Source: Sesamum alatum (Eukaryota; Streptophyta; Magnoliopsida; Lamiales; Pedaliaceae). Taken from it: 64,000 bases of DNA. The stretch lies in the NCBI GenBank assembly GCA_034509735.1, contig JACGWO010000001.1, forward strand, positions 9,006,854 through 9,070,853, written 5' to 3'. Positions 34,903 to 49,200 of the stretch are shown here, in pieces (positions within the stretch are counted from its first letter, which is position 1; each line of letters begins with the position of its first letter). The translations under genes and the position numbers were made by a program. The notes under the pieces were generated by a model. It was not told the origin of the DNA, did no database searches, and saw only the letters and a program-made list of their open reading frames with translations.

Positions 34903-37900
34903 ATGATGTATGGAGGGAGTGGGATTCAGAGCAAGAGGGACCTGGAAATAGAGTACCAGGCCCAGATACCGATATTGAGGCCAAGCATCCATGCAAGAAG
35001 GGCGAATATGACTGTGAAATTCCAAGATCTGTATGGTTTCACAGTTGAAGGAAATGTTGATGATGTGAATGTTCTGAATGAGGTGAGGGAGAAGGTTAGG
35101 CAACAAGGGAGAGTTTGGTGGGCTTTGGAGGCCAATAAAGGTGCCAATTGGTATTTGGATGCTCATATTTCCTCCACTTCCCTCAAATTTTCTGCTTTGG
35201 CCAATGCCATCACTCTCAAGAGGCTTATCAGGAAGGGAATCCCACCTAATTTGAGGCCCAAAGTCTGGTTTACCCTATCCGGCGCTGCCAAGAAGAAATC
35301 CACCGTTCCTGATAGCTATTACAATGATTTGACCAGTGCTGTTGAGGATAAAGTGACCGCTGCAACCAAGCAGATTGATCATGTATGTGGGCTTCACTTT
35401 TTTCTTTTAATCTCTGTTGGGATTTGGATTGATGCCTAATTTTCATATTGTTTTTTATCATTTGGTTGCTTGTTTGTTTTGGGACATTCAACTTTCTGAG
35501 AACATCCTTGGAATTCCTGGATAGGTTTTGAACTTTTTCAGGACAATGAGAATGTTGTCTGTGTATAATATGTTGGACATTAATGTTAGAAGTTGGAAAA
35601 GAAAGGGTGGGATGAGGGGTTAGTAGCTAAGACATTTGCCAGTTTGTAGCAATCAATACTTATAACTGAAATGGTAATAAATTGAGACACCTTCTTGACA
35701 TAACTTGATGAATCATATTCTTGGCACTGAGGATTTGTTTCCATGACACTCTCTGAAGAATTAAAATAGATTGTTATCAAATCTTGTAGAGGATAGACTG
35801 GATAGATTATGGAAATTACAGGACAAACTGGCCTTTCTTGTTCGAAATTAATAACTCTGGTCCTGGTGAGAACATATTTGAAGAGCAAACTTTACTCTCT
35901 ACTTGAAATTGGTCTAGTTTAATAGGAAATTTGGATTTCTTCTCTCAGTAATTTTTGACATTGGAGTACACTGAATTCATGAAACATTATGAGACTACAA
36001 ATTGTAATTATGTCAATTATGTCCATCTTGTTTTAACCTGTAGTTTCTGGAAGGTGAAACAGAACAAGGAACAGAGTAGGTCGAGGTCGGGTAAAGACTA
36101 CTTTCTTTCCCTGATCAATATCCCTAAGTTCATTTAGATTGCATTACCTAATTTTAACCGTCATATTAATCATCTTATCCTAGTGTCGTATATGACTAAG
36201 TTTTGCATCTCATGTTAAGTAAGTTTCCCAGTGTTTTCTTTCTGTATACATAAAAATTTATGGACTTTACACTAAGCCTTTGTTATGGCAGAAAAAGTTG
36301 TGAATTCCCATACCAGCTTACCACAGTTATAGGGACACTTTTGGAGTCCTCATATCCAGTATTTGGAATTTTTCCCAAGACTCAACTTCCATACTTTCTT
36401 AAGCCCGTTTGTTCATAACTTGATTGATTTTTCTCTTTGTTTGGTAATGTTACAAACAGGATGTTGGTGTTGGTGTTGGCGTTGCTCGCTTTCCTTTCTG
36501 CTCATTAGGGTTTCATATGGTTGAATCCATTTTTCAATTCTAACATTCACAATCAGAGCCATAATTTCAGTTTAACCACTTGATATTTGACTATGGTCAT
36601 GAAAGATACGTGGTGGTGACATTATGTGGTGGTCTGTCCAGTTCCTAATTTGTAAAATACAGATCTCATGCAAAGAGTGGAAGTGACTGCGTCTTCTTGT
36701 AAATTATGAAAAGATTATCACTGTACATATAGTAGATAATTTGTCTGAGAACTGTAATCAACTTTATGGTATAGGGACACTAGCTCGACATAGCAGCTTG
36801 TGACATAATTCTTGTAGATAATCCATCCCGTGGTTGTGTAATTGTTTGCTAAGTTCTGTTCGACGTGTAGTCACTCTAAACCTTTGTTGATTGGCATTAT
36901 AGGAGTTTGAATGTAAAATCCTCACAGTTATTCTCCTGGGATGTGGGTGCAGGACCTCCCTCGAACTTTCCCTGGTCACCCGTGGTTGGACACTCCGGAG
37001 GGGCATGCTGCTCTAAGGCGTGTTCTTGTTGGATATTCTTTCCGAGATTCTGATGTTGGTTATTGTCAGGTGTGTTTCTCTTACCATTCGGGAACGCAAT
37101 ATTATTTGTCCATTCCTCCTTTTCAAATCTGTTCTTTCTGGTAAAGGTGACCTAATGAATTATGGTGCAGGGTTTAAATTATGTTGCGGCTTTATTGTTG
37201 CTTGTGATGAAAACTGAGGAAGAGGCTTTCTGGATGCTTGCTGTTCTCTTAGAAAATGTGTTAGTTAGTGATTGTTACACAAACAACTTGTCTGGATGCC
37301 ATGTCGAACAGCGAGTGTTTAAAGATCTGCTGACCAAAAAGTGCCCCAGGTTATCTATCGTTTCCTTTTCTTTGAGCTGATCTGGTTTTATTTATAATAT
37401 CTTTCTGGTTCATTAATACGAAGAAAAACAATAATGCAGGATTGCTGCTCATCTGGAAGCTTTAGAGTTTGATGTTTCTCTTGTTTGCACAGAGTGGTTT
37501 TTATGCCTATTTTCTAAAAGCTTGCCCTCAGAGGTCGGGAAACAGTTATTGGCTTCATATATTAACCATCAAAATGCCTGGATTAGACTAGTTAAATTGG
37601 CTCATCGCTAACAATCTGAGTCTTGTTATTTCTTTCAGACAACACTGCGTGTATGGGACGTTCTCTTCTACGAAGGAGCACAGGTTTTATTTAATGTAGC
37701 CTTAGCAATTTTTCAGGTAAGGTTTTCTGAAGTGAAGTGTTGCCTTGTTTCTAAAATTACTGGACATACAAAACATGTTGCTTGCCTTTTGATGATTGCA
37801 GATGAATGAAAGACAGTTGCTTACGACACATCACGTAGGTGATGTGATTAATGTTATACAAAGAAGTACTCATCACCTGTTTGATCCTGACGAATTATTA

Positions 37901-38167
37901 ACGGTAATTTTCATTCTGAGTATTTCTTCTCTGCTCTTTAAGTTGTGACATTTGTGGCTGATTGAAATGGAGGCCGGACCAGTTCAGTTTTTGATTTATC
38001 TCTTGTAAATGATTGTGGCCGGTTTTCCGTAGGTTGCCTTTGACAAGATAGGGTTTATGACAACAACAAATATATCAAAGCAACGGAAAAAGCAGGAGCC
38101 AGCAGTGATGGCAGAGCTTGATCAGAGGATAAGACGACTAAATTCTGTAAATGGAAACGACAAATAA
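34903..38167 (+). CDS. TBC-domain Rab GTPase-activating protein
   Basis: Seven exons: 34903-35382, 36953-37069, 37171-37349, 37440-37533, 37639-37716, 37802-37903 and 38033-38167, with GT-AG borders and consistent phase, giving 394 aa. The TBC domain begins at [15 protein letters not shown]. It has both catalytic fingers: Arg in I-D-H-D-L-P-R (I158-x-x-D161-x-x-R164, split by intron 1) and Gln in DVGYCQ (Y197-x-Q199). Later blocks are [29 protein letters not shown] and [15 protein letters not shown], as in plant and animal TBC1 proteins. The role is to speed GTP hydrolysis on a Rab GTPase in membrane traffic; the partner Rab cannot be told. Two ATGs stand in tandem (34903, 34906); the frame is open further upstream but the region looks like leader. 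The stop lies 165 bp from the stop of the convergent EDM2-like gene. Confidence 0.93.
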
Positions 38168-38332
38168 TAGTGTGAGCGACTTGTTGGGAGAAATAGCATA
38201 AGACATGTTCAAGGATACCACCAACATTATCATTTTCATGGAACACTTGTAATTGTAAATTTTGAGTTGTGGAATGCATCTAATGTCAAAAGGGACTTCT
38301 ACATATATGCTGTGTTTTGGGAGTTGTGAAAA

Positions 38333-41300
38333 TCAAATATCGTCAGGAAGATCTTCTAGCATGCAGTTTATATCACCATAGCCATCCGCAATACTGGAAA
38401 AATCAGCATAGCAGTCTTCAGTTTCTTCCATCAAATAATTAAAGACTGCATTTTCGATGTTCTGATTCTTGATCAAGTGGCCGTGTTCTTGAGCTATTAC
38501 TTTATGCTGGTTAGTCCAATCTGGTCGACTCCACAAGTATAAAGGTGGTGGCTTCAAGTTCCACTGTTCCATTTGCTGATCATGCACATCTACGGATCCA
38601 GGAAGGTAAAATGACTGACAACATAAATCAATTTTAATATGAATTAGTGTAGTAGATCAGTTATCAACTTTGGTGTCAAGCTTTTCACTAGTAAAGAATA
38701 AACTGACAAGGAAAGTAAGACAACTACATTAATATGTACCTTCCCAGAGAAAATATTATCATCTTCCCAGATTAGGTCATAGGGGCTCCTTTTTTCATCC
38801 AATCTGGGATGGAACCAGAACCAAAAAAATGACTAAAGAGGCCTAGAAAATGATTCTCCTTAAATTCTTATGCCATCAATGCTTTACCTGTCAGTCTCTT
38901 TTGGAACAATGAGAATAAGCAGCTTTGGCCTGAACTTCAGAGCCTTCTCTATAAATTGATTAGCATGGAATGCCTGGACACCATAAGGAGGATTCAGCCC
39001 GATGATCTGCGGAAGAAGCAAACCCAATGTATGAGTGGAACAGAAATGTACTCCAAGATACAAGGATTTTTGCTACTTCAGAGAATTGAGGCTCCATTAC
39101 CAATTTAGATCCTTCAGGTAATTCATCCGGACAAACGCTCATCCAGTTCCTTTTCTCAAAATTGAAATCGTTCTAGAAACCAGATGTAGGAAGGTAAATA
39201 CTAAATAGTATGATTAGATCACAGAGTAAATTGGCTCAGAACAAAGGTAAAGTATATATAAGAAGTAATATGAACAAATTGTAGAACTCGATGACGAAAC
39301 AGATTAGTATAAAAAACCCCATCCAGAACCTAGCTGAGGCAGTATAAATGTGGGATTTGCCACATTCAAAACACCGATAACCACATTGTGGTATTTTAGT
39401 CAAATCATAGCAGTGCACATTCAGTTATTTTCCAGCCAGAGGTTTCAAGCTTAAATCTCACTTAGTATTCAAGTATTATCGTATTTGCACTTTGATGTGG
39501 GGTGTAACATCAGCCGTAACTAACTGAAGCCAAACACAATCTCAAGATCAAGAGTTCAGCAAAAATTATATTTTTTTATCCAGTAATGTGTAAGCTAAAC
39601 ATATGAATTCAATTCTTCGCAATTCGAAATTAAAGGCATTGGTGGTGCTAACTCATTCAGAGTTTATCAAGTACTCCACGCTGAAGCTTTAGGGGTATCT
39701 TAACTCACAGAAAACCATTCAGAATTTATCGAAGCTCTTGGGGTATCTCAACTCACTGAAACTTTGAATTTGATGCATGAAACTTTTGGCAAGGGTGTCA
39801 GTTTTACTTTGAAACATAAAGAGAGTTTATAATTGTGTTGTGCGCGCCTCCTATTAAATTTCCCAAGCATGCAACTCTCAGAAAATAATTGCCCAATATA
39901 ATTGGAAGTACTTGTTACAGAATAGACAGAACTTATTGGAAAATATACCTTGGGGTGGATGAGGTCATAATTTTTGAAGGAGCACTTTCTCCCCATCCTA
40001 TCAAGTTCTTGCTTCATTAAGCAGCTGAAATCGTTTGATCCGCAGCAGAAATCAACTATCTATTCCAAAACAATGTTTGCTCATGACCACATGCTTTCTG
40101 AAGGTTAATATACACCTCATATTCACCACAATAAAAATTTTAAGAGGTTCATTACATCAGAAGAGCACTAGAAACGAAAACTATATCCACACTGTTATAG
40201 AAATTAACTCAAAACGTGTCTTCCTTTTTCTGTATGGACTAAAATATAGTTATAAAATGACAATAACGTTTTAGATGGTAAATAAGTAAAGTGACACAGT
40301 AATTAACTCCTCAAAGTAATTGCTCAGATTAGATTGGCTCCTACAAAACTGCCTTCAAATCTCCCTAATCCTCCCATGACATATTACGGATCACATAGAA
40401 TCCAATGCAAGTCAGTATAAATCATGCGAAGAAGTCGAAAGGTTGGTCATCTATAATGGTGGACAAGTCTCTTAAATGAGCAATCCCTTTTGAACTAGTA
40501 AAATATATGCACTCTAGACATATTAAATTTATATAGAATACCAAAAACAGAAAATCTAATAGATTAAGAAATATTAAATTTACTTGACAGAAGATTATAC
40601 AAATAATAATAATAAAGAAACCATATATGCAAAAAAATTTAATTGTAAGATTGATACATTTTTAATAATATTCATTAGGAGCAATTTCAATTTTAGTAAC
40701 ACGTGTAAGTTACATAATTTTATTAACAATAAATACTAATTAAAATATACATACTTAAAAATACTTATATTGAATTTTATTTAACAAATTTGGCACTTTT
40801 TGTTCTTTTCCACTCTTAAATCATGTGTTATGTATATAGATACATATACATTATATGGGCACAAAAATGCTATATGCATATGCTCCTCTGACATTTATAG
40901 TTGCATTTGTGCAGATAAATATGTATCATTGCAGTCTCTATTATCTAAAAAGTAAAAAAATAGTATGAAATATCATTTTGAGAAGCAAAAGTTTAACATC
41001 CTATCACAATGAACCAAAATTCCTTATAGCTTTGCAAATTCTTTGTGAAAATTTTATGTTATTTTCTTAAAATGCATATCCTAGTTTATATTCAATTTAT
41101 TATTTTTACTTCGATACCTCAATATTCAACATTTTTTAGGGCATATCATACTTAAGCAAAATTAATTATTCCTGATAACAAGAACATGAGTTTAATTCTT
41201 ATTAAAATTTAGGCCTATTGTTGTCTATCCTCTATTAAATTGGTCTGGCATTTAAAAGATTGCATTGTCATTTTGCTCTAACTTCTATAAAAAAGATGGG

Positions 41301-43262
41301 AACTATCTTTTTCTTTTCTTTTCTTTTTTTTGGGTCTTTATATTTATTATGGACCAATTTGTTGATTGATTACAATAAAATCTGATATAAAATAAAGAAA
41401 CACAGAGATTATGCTTTCTTGATCGAAGATAGCTAAATGTTATAAAAAATAATGTAGAGGAGCAAGTGTTAGTTCGGATGGTAGTATGTATTTATTAAAA
41501 ACATATTAAGCTAACAGAATTCTGTTGTGAAAATTGTTCTTACTGTGTCACCATCTTGCACATACCAACGAAGCCGACCAACAACCTGCATGTTTGAAGT
41601 ATCGCTTGTTAACTTCATTTGGTACTGAGTCTTCATATAAAGTAAGAGAATGTAACAGACAAATACATACTAGTCTACTGGGACAAACAGATTTCGGATA
41701 TAGGTAGGCAAAAATTTGCATAAATATAACATAAGATGCTAGGGCTGCAAATGTACAGAAACAGAAAACTGGTCTACAATTTTAATTATCTAAATGGAAA
41801 GTCTTTTCACAGCTGATTCCCTTCGCTCAACTTCACACCATAGTTACAACTAATGTTTTCATAAAGATTATGGTAAAACCTATCTAGGTTAGCAAAAGAT
41901 TCAGACCATAGCTACAACTAATTTTTTCAGATGCATCTCCCAGGATTCACTCGTAAAGTAAGAGTACTTCACATAAATAATATATACAGGGGAGACAGAT
42001 TTTCAGTAAAGGCAGAAATTAGCAATACAAACACAAGAAAACTTGGCGTGCAAATGTCCATAGAGAGAGAATTGGTCTCTAAGTTTAATTGTTAAAATGA
42101 AATGTTTTTTCACATGTCATCCTCTTCGCTCAACTTCATTAACATGCGAGTAACTAGTGCTAAATGGTATAGACCTATAAAGATTGTGGTAAAGCTGACT
42201 AGATTAGCCAAACCATAGGTGCAATTAATTTTTTCAGATGCATCCCCAGGAAGTGCAGCGGGCCAATTTGGTTTACTAAAGCACTTCGATAACTTTCTCC
42301 AGCTGTAAACCACTACTAGGCATCCCCTAATCCTCCATCCATTATTCTAAGGTTATCCTACAATGTAGAGTTATATTCATACAGCTAAATGCAAAAAGGG
42401 TGATAAGTTTTCAATTTAACATTGACAATAACTTTTACTAGATGCAGCAGATACATTTGGTTGTCCACGCCTTAATTTTGATTTTTTGCAGGAGACAACC
42501 ATAAGGTCATGAAAACATGGTTTGCCAGAGATGAATGAAAAACTGGAGGATGAGAGGAATGTTAGCACATCACCATCAAGTTGAGAAGAAAGGAGGGGTA
42601 ATACGTAATAATATCTCACCAATTTGGACTCCTCCCAACTCCATATGAAGGAATAACTTAGCGAGAAGACTGAGTGCCCCAAAAAATAACACAAAACACC
42701 TAGACAAAAGCCAAAATGGCAAATTCTTAATCTTCCCTTCCCCCCTTCATCCACCATCCAACAGCTCAAAAGGATGATTATTACCGATAAAGAAAATGAG
42801 GCTTTTCCATTGGAGTTCATGTATCATTTTCCATACAGAAATAGGGGAAGCACCCATGGTTCTTTTACTAAAGCACTTCGATAACTTTCTCCAGCTGTAA
42901 ACCACTACTAGGCATCCCCTCCTAATCCTCCATCCATTATTCTAAGGTTATCCTACAATGTAGAGTTATATTCATACAGCTAAATGCAAAAAGGGTGATA
43001 TCTTTTCAGTAAATATAGGAAAAACCGTTAATACAACTTCATGTTCACATTATTATTTTATTCTAATAAATCAGGACTAGTTTTACAAGTTTCCTGGTTT
43101 CTGAAATTCTTTATTTGTTGTTTGTCATATCAAATTGTGGTGTAAACAACATAATGATCATGAAAAGCAAACTTAAGAGAATGAAATAATTAGAATTAGC
43201 TTGTGTAGCATAGTCAAATTGTGTGCATAATTATTACAAAATTATAAATAATTTGTAGTTTG

Positions 43263-43295
<33 letters not shown>

Positions 43296-46200
43296 TCACA
43301 TAAAAGAAGAAATATATAGAAAATAACATGAAATCAAAATAAACCATAATAATTTATTGAAGAGAGAAATGAAATTTTTAAATATGGAGATACACATTAA
43401 AATTAGGGATCAGGATAAGAGAAGGGGTTGGAGAAAGTGGAGGCATATGCAAGAGTTGGACGAAAGATATACAAGGGAATAGGAATGCTACCAGGCCAAG
43501 AGGAAATTATATCCGGAATCGGACACGGCCAATTACATTTATCATGTGATTGGTGTACAATTAGGGAGATATCAACACATGGAAAATGATGTCTAGAATT
43601 GGTTTAAACCTGATTAATGGTCACTTTTTCTCCCCTTTTACTCTTTCCTTCATCTTTCTCCATGTTCTCCATCCATATTATTTATAATTAATGGGAGCTG
43701 TTCCTTTTAAACGAGAAACCCCATAAAAAATTCTGATAATAAGCCCCTTAAAGGGTGAAGAACCACAATAAAGTTTCATCTCCCAATGCACAAATAACAA
43801 TTGATTTGACACCAAGATTGTGATATGCGAAATCGCTTTAGCCTGGCCGCATACACTCTTTCCCCCCTTCTCTTTCTTATTCTGCCTCCATTTTCTCCAT
43901 CCGCATTGACCATACTTTATTGAGATCTGTTCCTTTTAAGTGGATTTGATAACTGGCCCCTGAAATCCTGACAACCCTAATACAAAACTTATCACGTAAG
44001 CTCATTATCAGACTGATTTCAATAGGTTACAGTCCAAATACTATCACTGCAACTCTTTCAGCGACCAAACGATAATCTCTTTCAGACTTTCACCCTAGGT
44101 CTTACACCTCAAGTTTAACTAAAATCCGCAACTGCTCATACATCAATTCTGCAATAATTTTCTTAAGTTCCACGGTTGACCACCAAATTGAGATTTGAAA
44201 TTCCTAGGTGAATATCAAGAATGCAAACCCATAAATGTGCATCTCTCCCCTCTAAAATGCTTGCAGATTGTCCTTCGCGACTTCACGTTTGGCTTCCCAA
44301 TCCTTCTCACTAGGCTGGCTTCCCAATCCTTACCACTAGGCGAACATTTTCAGAGTCTTTTGGCATGCATCAAAGTGATCACACGCCAAGCTACTCAAGT
44401 CATGACAAGAGTTAAAAATGAATAGGACAGAAGAAAAGAGAAGTACAAAGACAACAGATAAAACCCCCCTTCCCATTTCTACAAGTCCCATTTTGATCCA
44501 ACATGGGATTTGTATGTGAGTTGAAAGAATGGAAGTTTTCTAATTTTTTACACTATTACCCATAAAACCATTCTCGGTATTTATTGGTATCATGTTGCTA
44601 CTTTAATTGTAAAGACATTAGTGGGGGAAGAAGTTCCATTTTGGAAAATGGTACATATCAGAAATGAAATCGAAGCAATAAATTGGGATAGATGGAGCAA
44701 TAAATCTTACAAGGAGCTCATAGGGACATATTTCAAGAAGAATCAAACAAAGAAGAGCTTCTGACATGTATGTATGCTTTTGGGCTGACTTACAAGCAGC
44801 ATATGACAAAATGTATCTTTAAAACTGATTACAAGGAAATAGAAAACATTCTCTTACCTGCTTCAACTTGTCCACTTTTGTGAAGTGTCGACCAAAAGAT
44901 GTATAGCGCATGCCGTGGATAAATGGAGCAAGATAGACCCCTAGGGTCTTCTGAAAAAATATAAGCAAAAGATACCAATAACTTATAGGTCCAAGTTTCA
45001 TATAATAAAGATCCTAAACTATATAAATACATTATTAACAAGATCATATTTATAATTTAGAGTGGAGTGAAACATATGGCATGTGAATCTTAGATGACTA
45101 TGGTTAAACATGTTGTCATGGTTATAAAACAGCAATATCATAGCTTTCATCTCAATTGGTAAATTAATCAATCTTGGACTTGTGTACTGGTAAATGATGA
45201 GGTACTTTCTACAAAAACTATGCACATTTAATTGATTGTATTACATGGATAGAAAAATCAAGCTAGTGCCAAATACGAATAATATAAATGCAAAAGCTAT
45301 GCCACCAAGTCTCCATTTAACTGTCACCAGCTTGCTTGCTTTCAGTAAGAGAGCTGATACTATTACTACTCTGCATGAAGGAAGAGTCCTGTCCTTCACT
45401 CAAAGGAGTACAAGATGCACTGTGCAGAAGAAATTAGCCTCTTACAAGATCTAATGAATAAATTTTAGAATTAATATATTATGGTACAGAGTACAAGATG
45501 CATTCCCCGTGACATCCTACACACCAGTTATAAGTAGTTAGGTCATAATGGCATAAACCTTCCATTTATTCATCTGAGTGAGAACACCAGGTTCACAAAC
45601 AGCTTTTGCATCCTCAATGGTACCCCCTTCTTGTAATATTTTTAAAGCTGCTTGGATAGCCTAGGAAAAACAATAACCAACAAGCTGGATTAGAAAAAAG
45701 GGAAGATATCAGCAAGATTCATTTAGACTGAAAAATATTTAGAGATAGCAACAACAGAAACAGCATCTCCTCTGTCTCGCATTGTTTAACAATTTGGATT
45801 TCTGAAATTTCCATGAATAATTGCCAACCAAAAGCAGAATTTATTTATAATTAGATTCCAGAACTGCCCATTTAAAAGTTAGCAAAAGCAAAATTGTGGA
45901 GAAAACATGGCCAGAAACCAGAATAACTGCAATCATGTGATAGAAAATGGAGGGTGATTGGCAGGTGTCAAACATAAAGGATAGCTTCTGTATGCTTTGC
46001 CAAGAGGTGATATCAGCAAATACTCATTCAGAAGCAAAAAAAATTGCACCTGCACTGAGCGCTCCACCTTTCCCATAGTAATTGTCTTGTCCACTCTGAA
46101 ATGTGCGGAGGAAGCATGAGCAAGTTTCCCCCTCTGTTCATCAAGAAATTCTTCCACATTAATAGACGAACTGGATTTTTCTAGTAGTCTCTGTATTCTG

Positions 46201-49200
46201 CAGAGGAAAAGTACACTGAGCATGATATTCATAAAGCAATTTCTGATTCTTCCACCAAAGGGAATCCAAGAAAACATCGACAAGTATTACCGCTTTTCCA
46301 TTTCTGCAGTTCTCAAAGGCCTTGTACTTCCAGGAGGAACATTCACAACCAGAGTCTTATCTGGGAATCTTTTCATACTCGGCGTCGACACTGACTGACC
46401 ACCTTTCCCGGGCAACTTGATTTTCTCCATTTTAGAAGGCTTGTTTGGCTTTCTCCATTCAGATGAAGCAACAATCATTGAGAATCCCATAGTTGAACTC
46501 AAGTTTACATTAGATACCTTTCCAGAAAGATTTTTCTCTTTTTTGTTGATAGAATAACCACCTAGAGAATCAAAAGTTACTCCTTTGGACAGTTTTTCCA
46601 CTTTAATTTCATCTGATAGAATTCCATATGCCTTAGTCCTCCTTCCTGAAGTCACATTCAATTTGTCTGGCAGTAATTCTGTAGGTTGCTGCTTCTTATT
46701 TCCAACAACATCAGGGAATAGCAAATGATCCCTTCTTGGTGTGAGAATTCTACGACAGATCTTGTGATCTCTGAATAGCATATTGCAATTTATAAGAATC
46801 CAGGAATTAGGAAAGAACTCGGAAAATTGAATGAACATACTTGCAATATATCAAGATTCTTTTGGACAAGAGACCCTCCAAGCCCTTTGAGGGATACTTT
46901 TGGCATCGTTCCGCTCGTAAGAAATATTCCTGTCAAATTTATCATGTTAGAACTAAAACATGTATTGTGTTATAACTAGTAGGACTAAACCTATACTATA
47001 ATCCCTTTCTGAACAAGTTGGAGAGAAACATAAACGTTAAAACCTTGGTAAGCATTTGCGGTGGTATGCCTTTGGACAACGTCTGCATACTGCAAAGTGC
47101 ATCTCAGGATCACTTTTATCTTCTCCTTGTGTACAAACGGAACATTTATGAGCAGGACATGTAAATGAATCCCCAGCTTCGATTTGCTTCTGAAGTTCTT
47201 GAGCTTGATTTTTATCTCCAGGGAAAATTAGCTCCGAGACACACTGTGGGTGGTAGAAATGTCCACACGTTGCCGAGATACAAGGGAAGACCTTAAGAGA
47301 TCAGATAGACAATGTTTAAGTTGCAAACCCACTTAGTGTTGCATGAAAACCAGCACCATACCACCTTCCCTTCCCTCCCAACCCCAAAAAATCATGTACA
47401 ATTTCTTCAAAAGGAGGCTAACAAAAAACGTGAGTAGGACAAAGCAAAAGGTTAATACTGACAAAACGTAGCAAGGACAAATACAGAGAAACAAAATAAA
47501 AGGAAGAAAATCAGTATCTGACAAAATTATTTGTCAATAGATACGATAACAAATAGGCATCAATGAACGCGCATTGTTATAATGTTTACCTTCTTGAGTT
47601 ACGATATCTTAAACTGAGATGCATTATATGAGAAAGAATAAAAGAATAATGTACCAAGCATGGCAGATCTCCACCTGTTCATAGCACCACCTACTGTGCA
47701 AGAAATACAAGCACGATGAAAGCTAAGTCATTGGTTGACTGATGCTTACTAGTGGTGAAGAAGCAAAGTTTTGCCTTTTCAAGCAAAAGAGTGCCAAGTT
47801 ATTTATCAAATAACAATGGTGATTTAGGAATGGTGGCATACTTTTAGCATCCTCGAAAGTAATGAATATCACGTAGCTGGTTGCTTGATGATTGTGACAT
47901 AAGAATAACAAAAAAATGACAAATCAAACCAGAAATTCCTTCATTGTTACTTGGAGATTAGGAGAATATTGGATTTAACATCAGAAATTCTTCCAATATG
48001 AGGATGTATGGATGTTAAGAGAAGGAACAACTAAGTCATCAAGCTTGATGCATGTTGAACAGACACCTGTAGCATGCAGGTGTATCTCATCCTATGAAAA
48101 ATTAATGTTGAGTTCTCTGACGATAAAGACTATAAAATCACTGTTTACAACTGAAAAGAGAAGTTGAAAAACAAACAATATAATGCATTACATCGCAATT
48201 TTATGTAGCTCTCTTAACATGTGGTAGACCAGGAGAACACCATTAGCTTAGATGTGTAATGTGAAAATTGGGAAGATTTAAGCCTATCCTAGTAAACAAT
48301 CTTAAGTAAACAATGACCCATGTTCTTGCAGTGGCTGCTGCAGTAGTCAAAAGGTGCAATCCCTGTCAACTTGCCAACCACTATGTACAAGAACAGGGCC
48401 CTTCCCAATTAGTTCTGATTTAAGAACGAGGAAGCACGAATTCTAGCAGAAGAAGCGCTGTCATGATTTCCAATAACGACTTAAAATTAAAGTAATAGCC
48501 ATATAAATGGCTACAAAATAACTGAAGGGAAAAGTTTAGGTTGTTGAAAATTTGCTCCTATAGATTTATTGTGATTAAAATAAGCTGAACATTTTGTTTA
48601 ATAATACAATACAGCAGGCACAATCTCATTAGACATATCATGGCGATAAGGAGTAATGAGTAGAAGCTGTTTTAGGAACGATACTTGATGCGAGTTTCAA
48701 CATTCCATTTAGACTCTGAAGACTTTATAGCAACGCTAACTATTATATTATCATTACAATGATAAAGAGGACAATAATAGGTATCTACAAGCATTTTAAA
48801 GGGTTAAAAGTTAGATTCAAAAATGTCCACCCTCCAAATAGTCGAAAAGAGTCGCACCTCAGCAACAGAAGATTTATCAGAAGAGCCCAGCCTACCACAA
48901 ATAAAGCATTGATGCTGTTGATATTGGCAATTCTTGCACAGGAAATTTTGAATAGCCTGCCAGAGAACCAGGTATTGCTTTCAGTTTCACATCCATGAAA
49001 ACTAGACACCAGAACAATAACATGCACACAGTGCATGGGGGGAATTAGAGTTAAAAGGTCTCTCCATACATCAACTTGCTCACTGGTATAACCAAGAGAT
49101 TCGCAAAAAGAACCAGCCCCAGATTCTATAGTTGGATGAAAGGATCGTATGCACCTCCCTTCACAACTGCATTGAAGTGAAAAAAACAAAAAATAACACA

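Noticed and set aside
42416..42820. Minus-strand ORF of 134 codons in an EDM2-like intron
   Set aside because: It lies between the two copies of the intronic duplication, has no splice or domain support and reads as chance.
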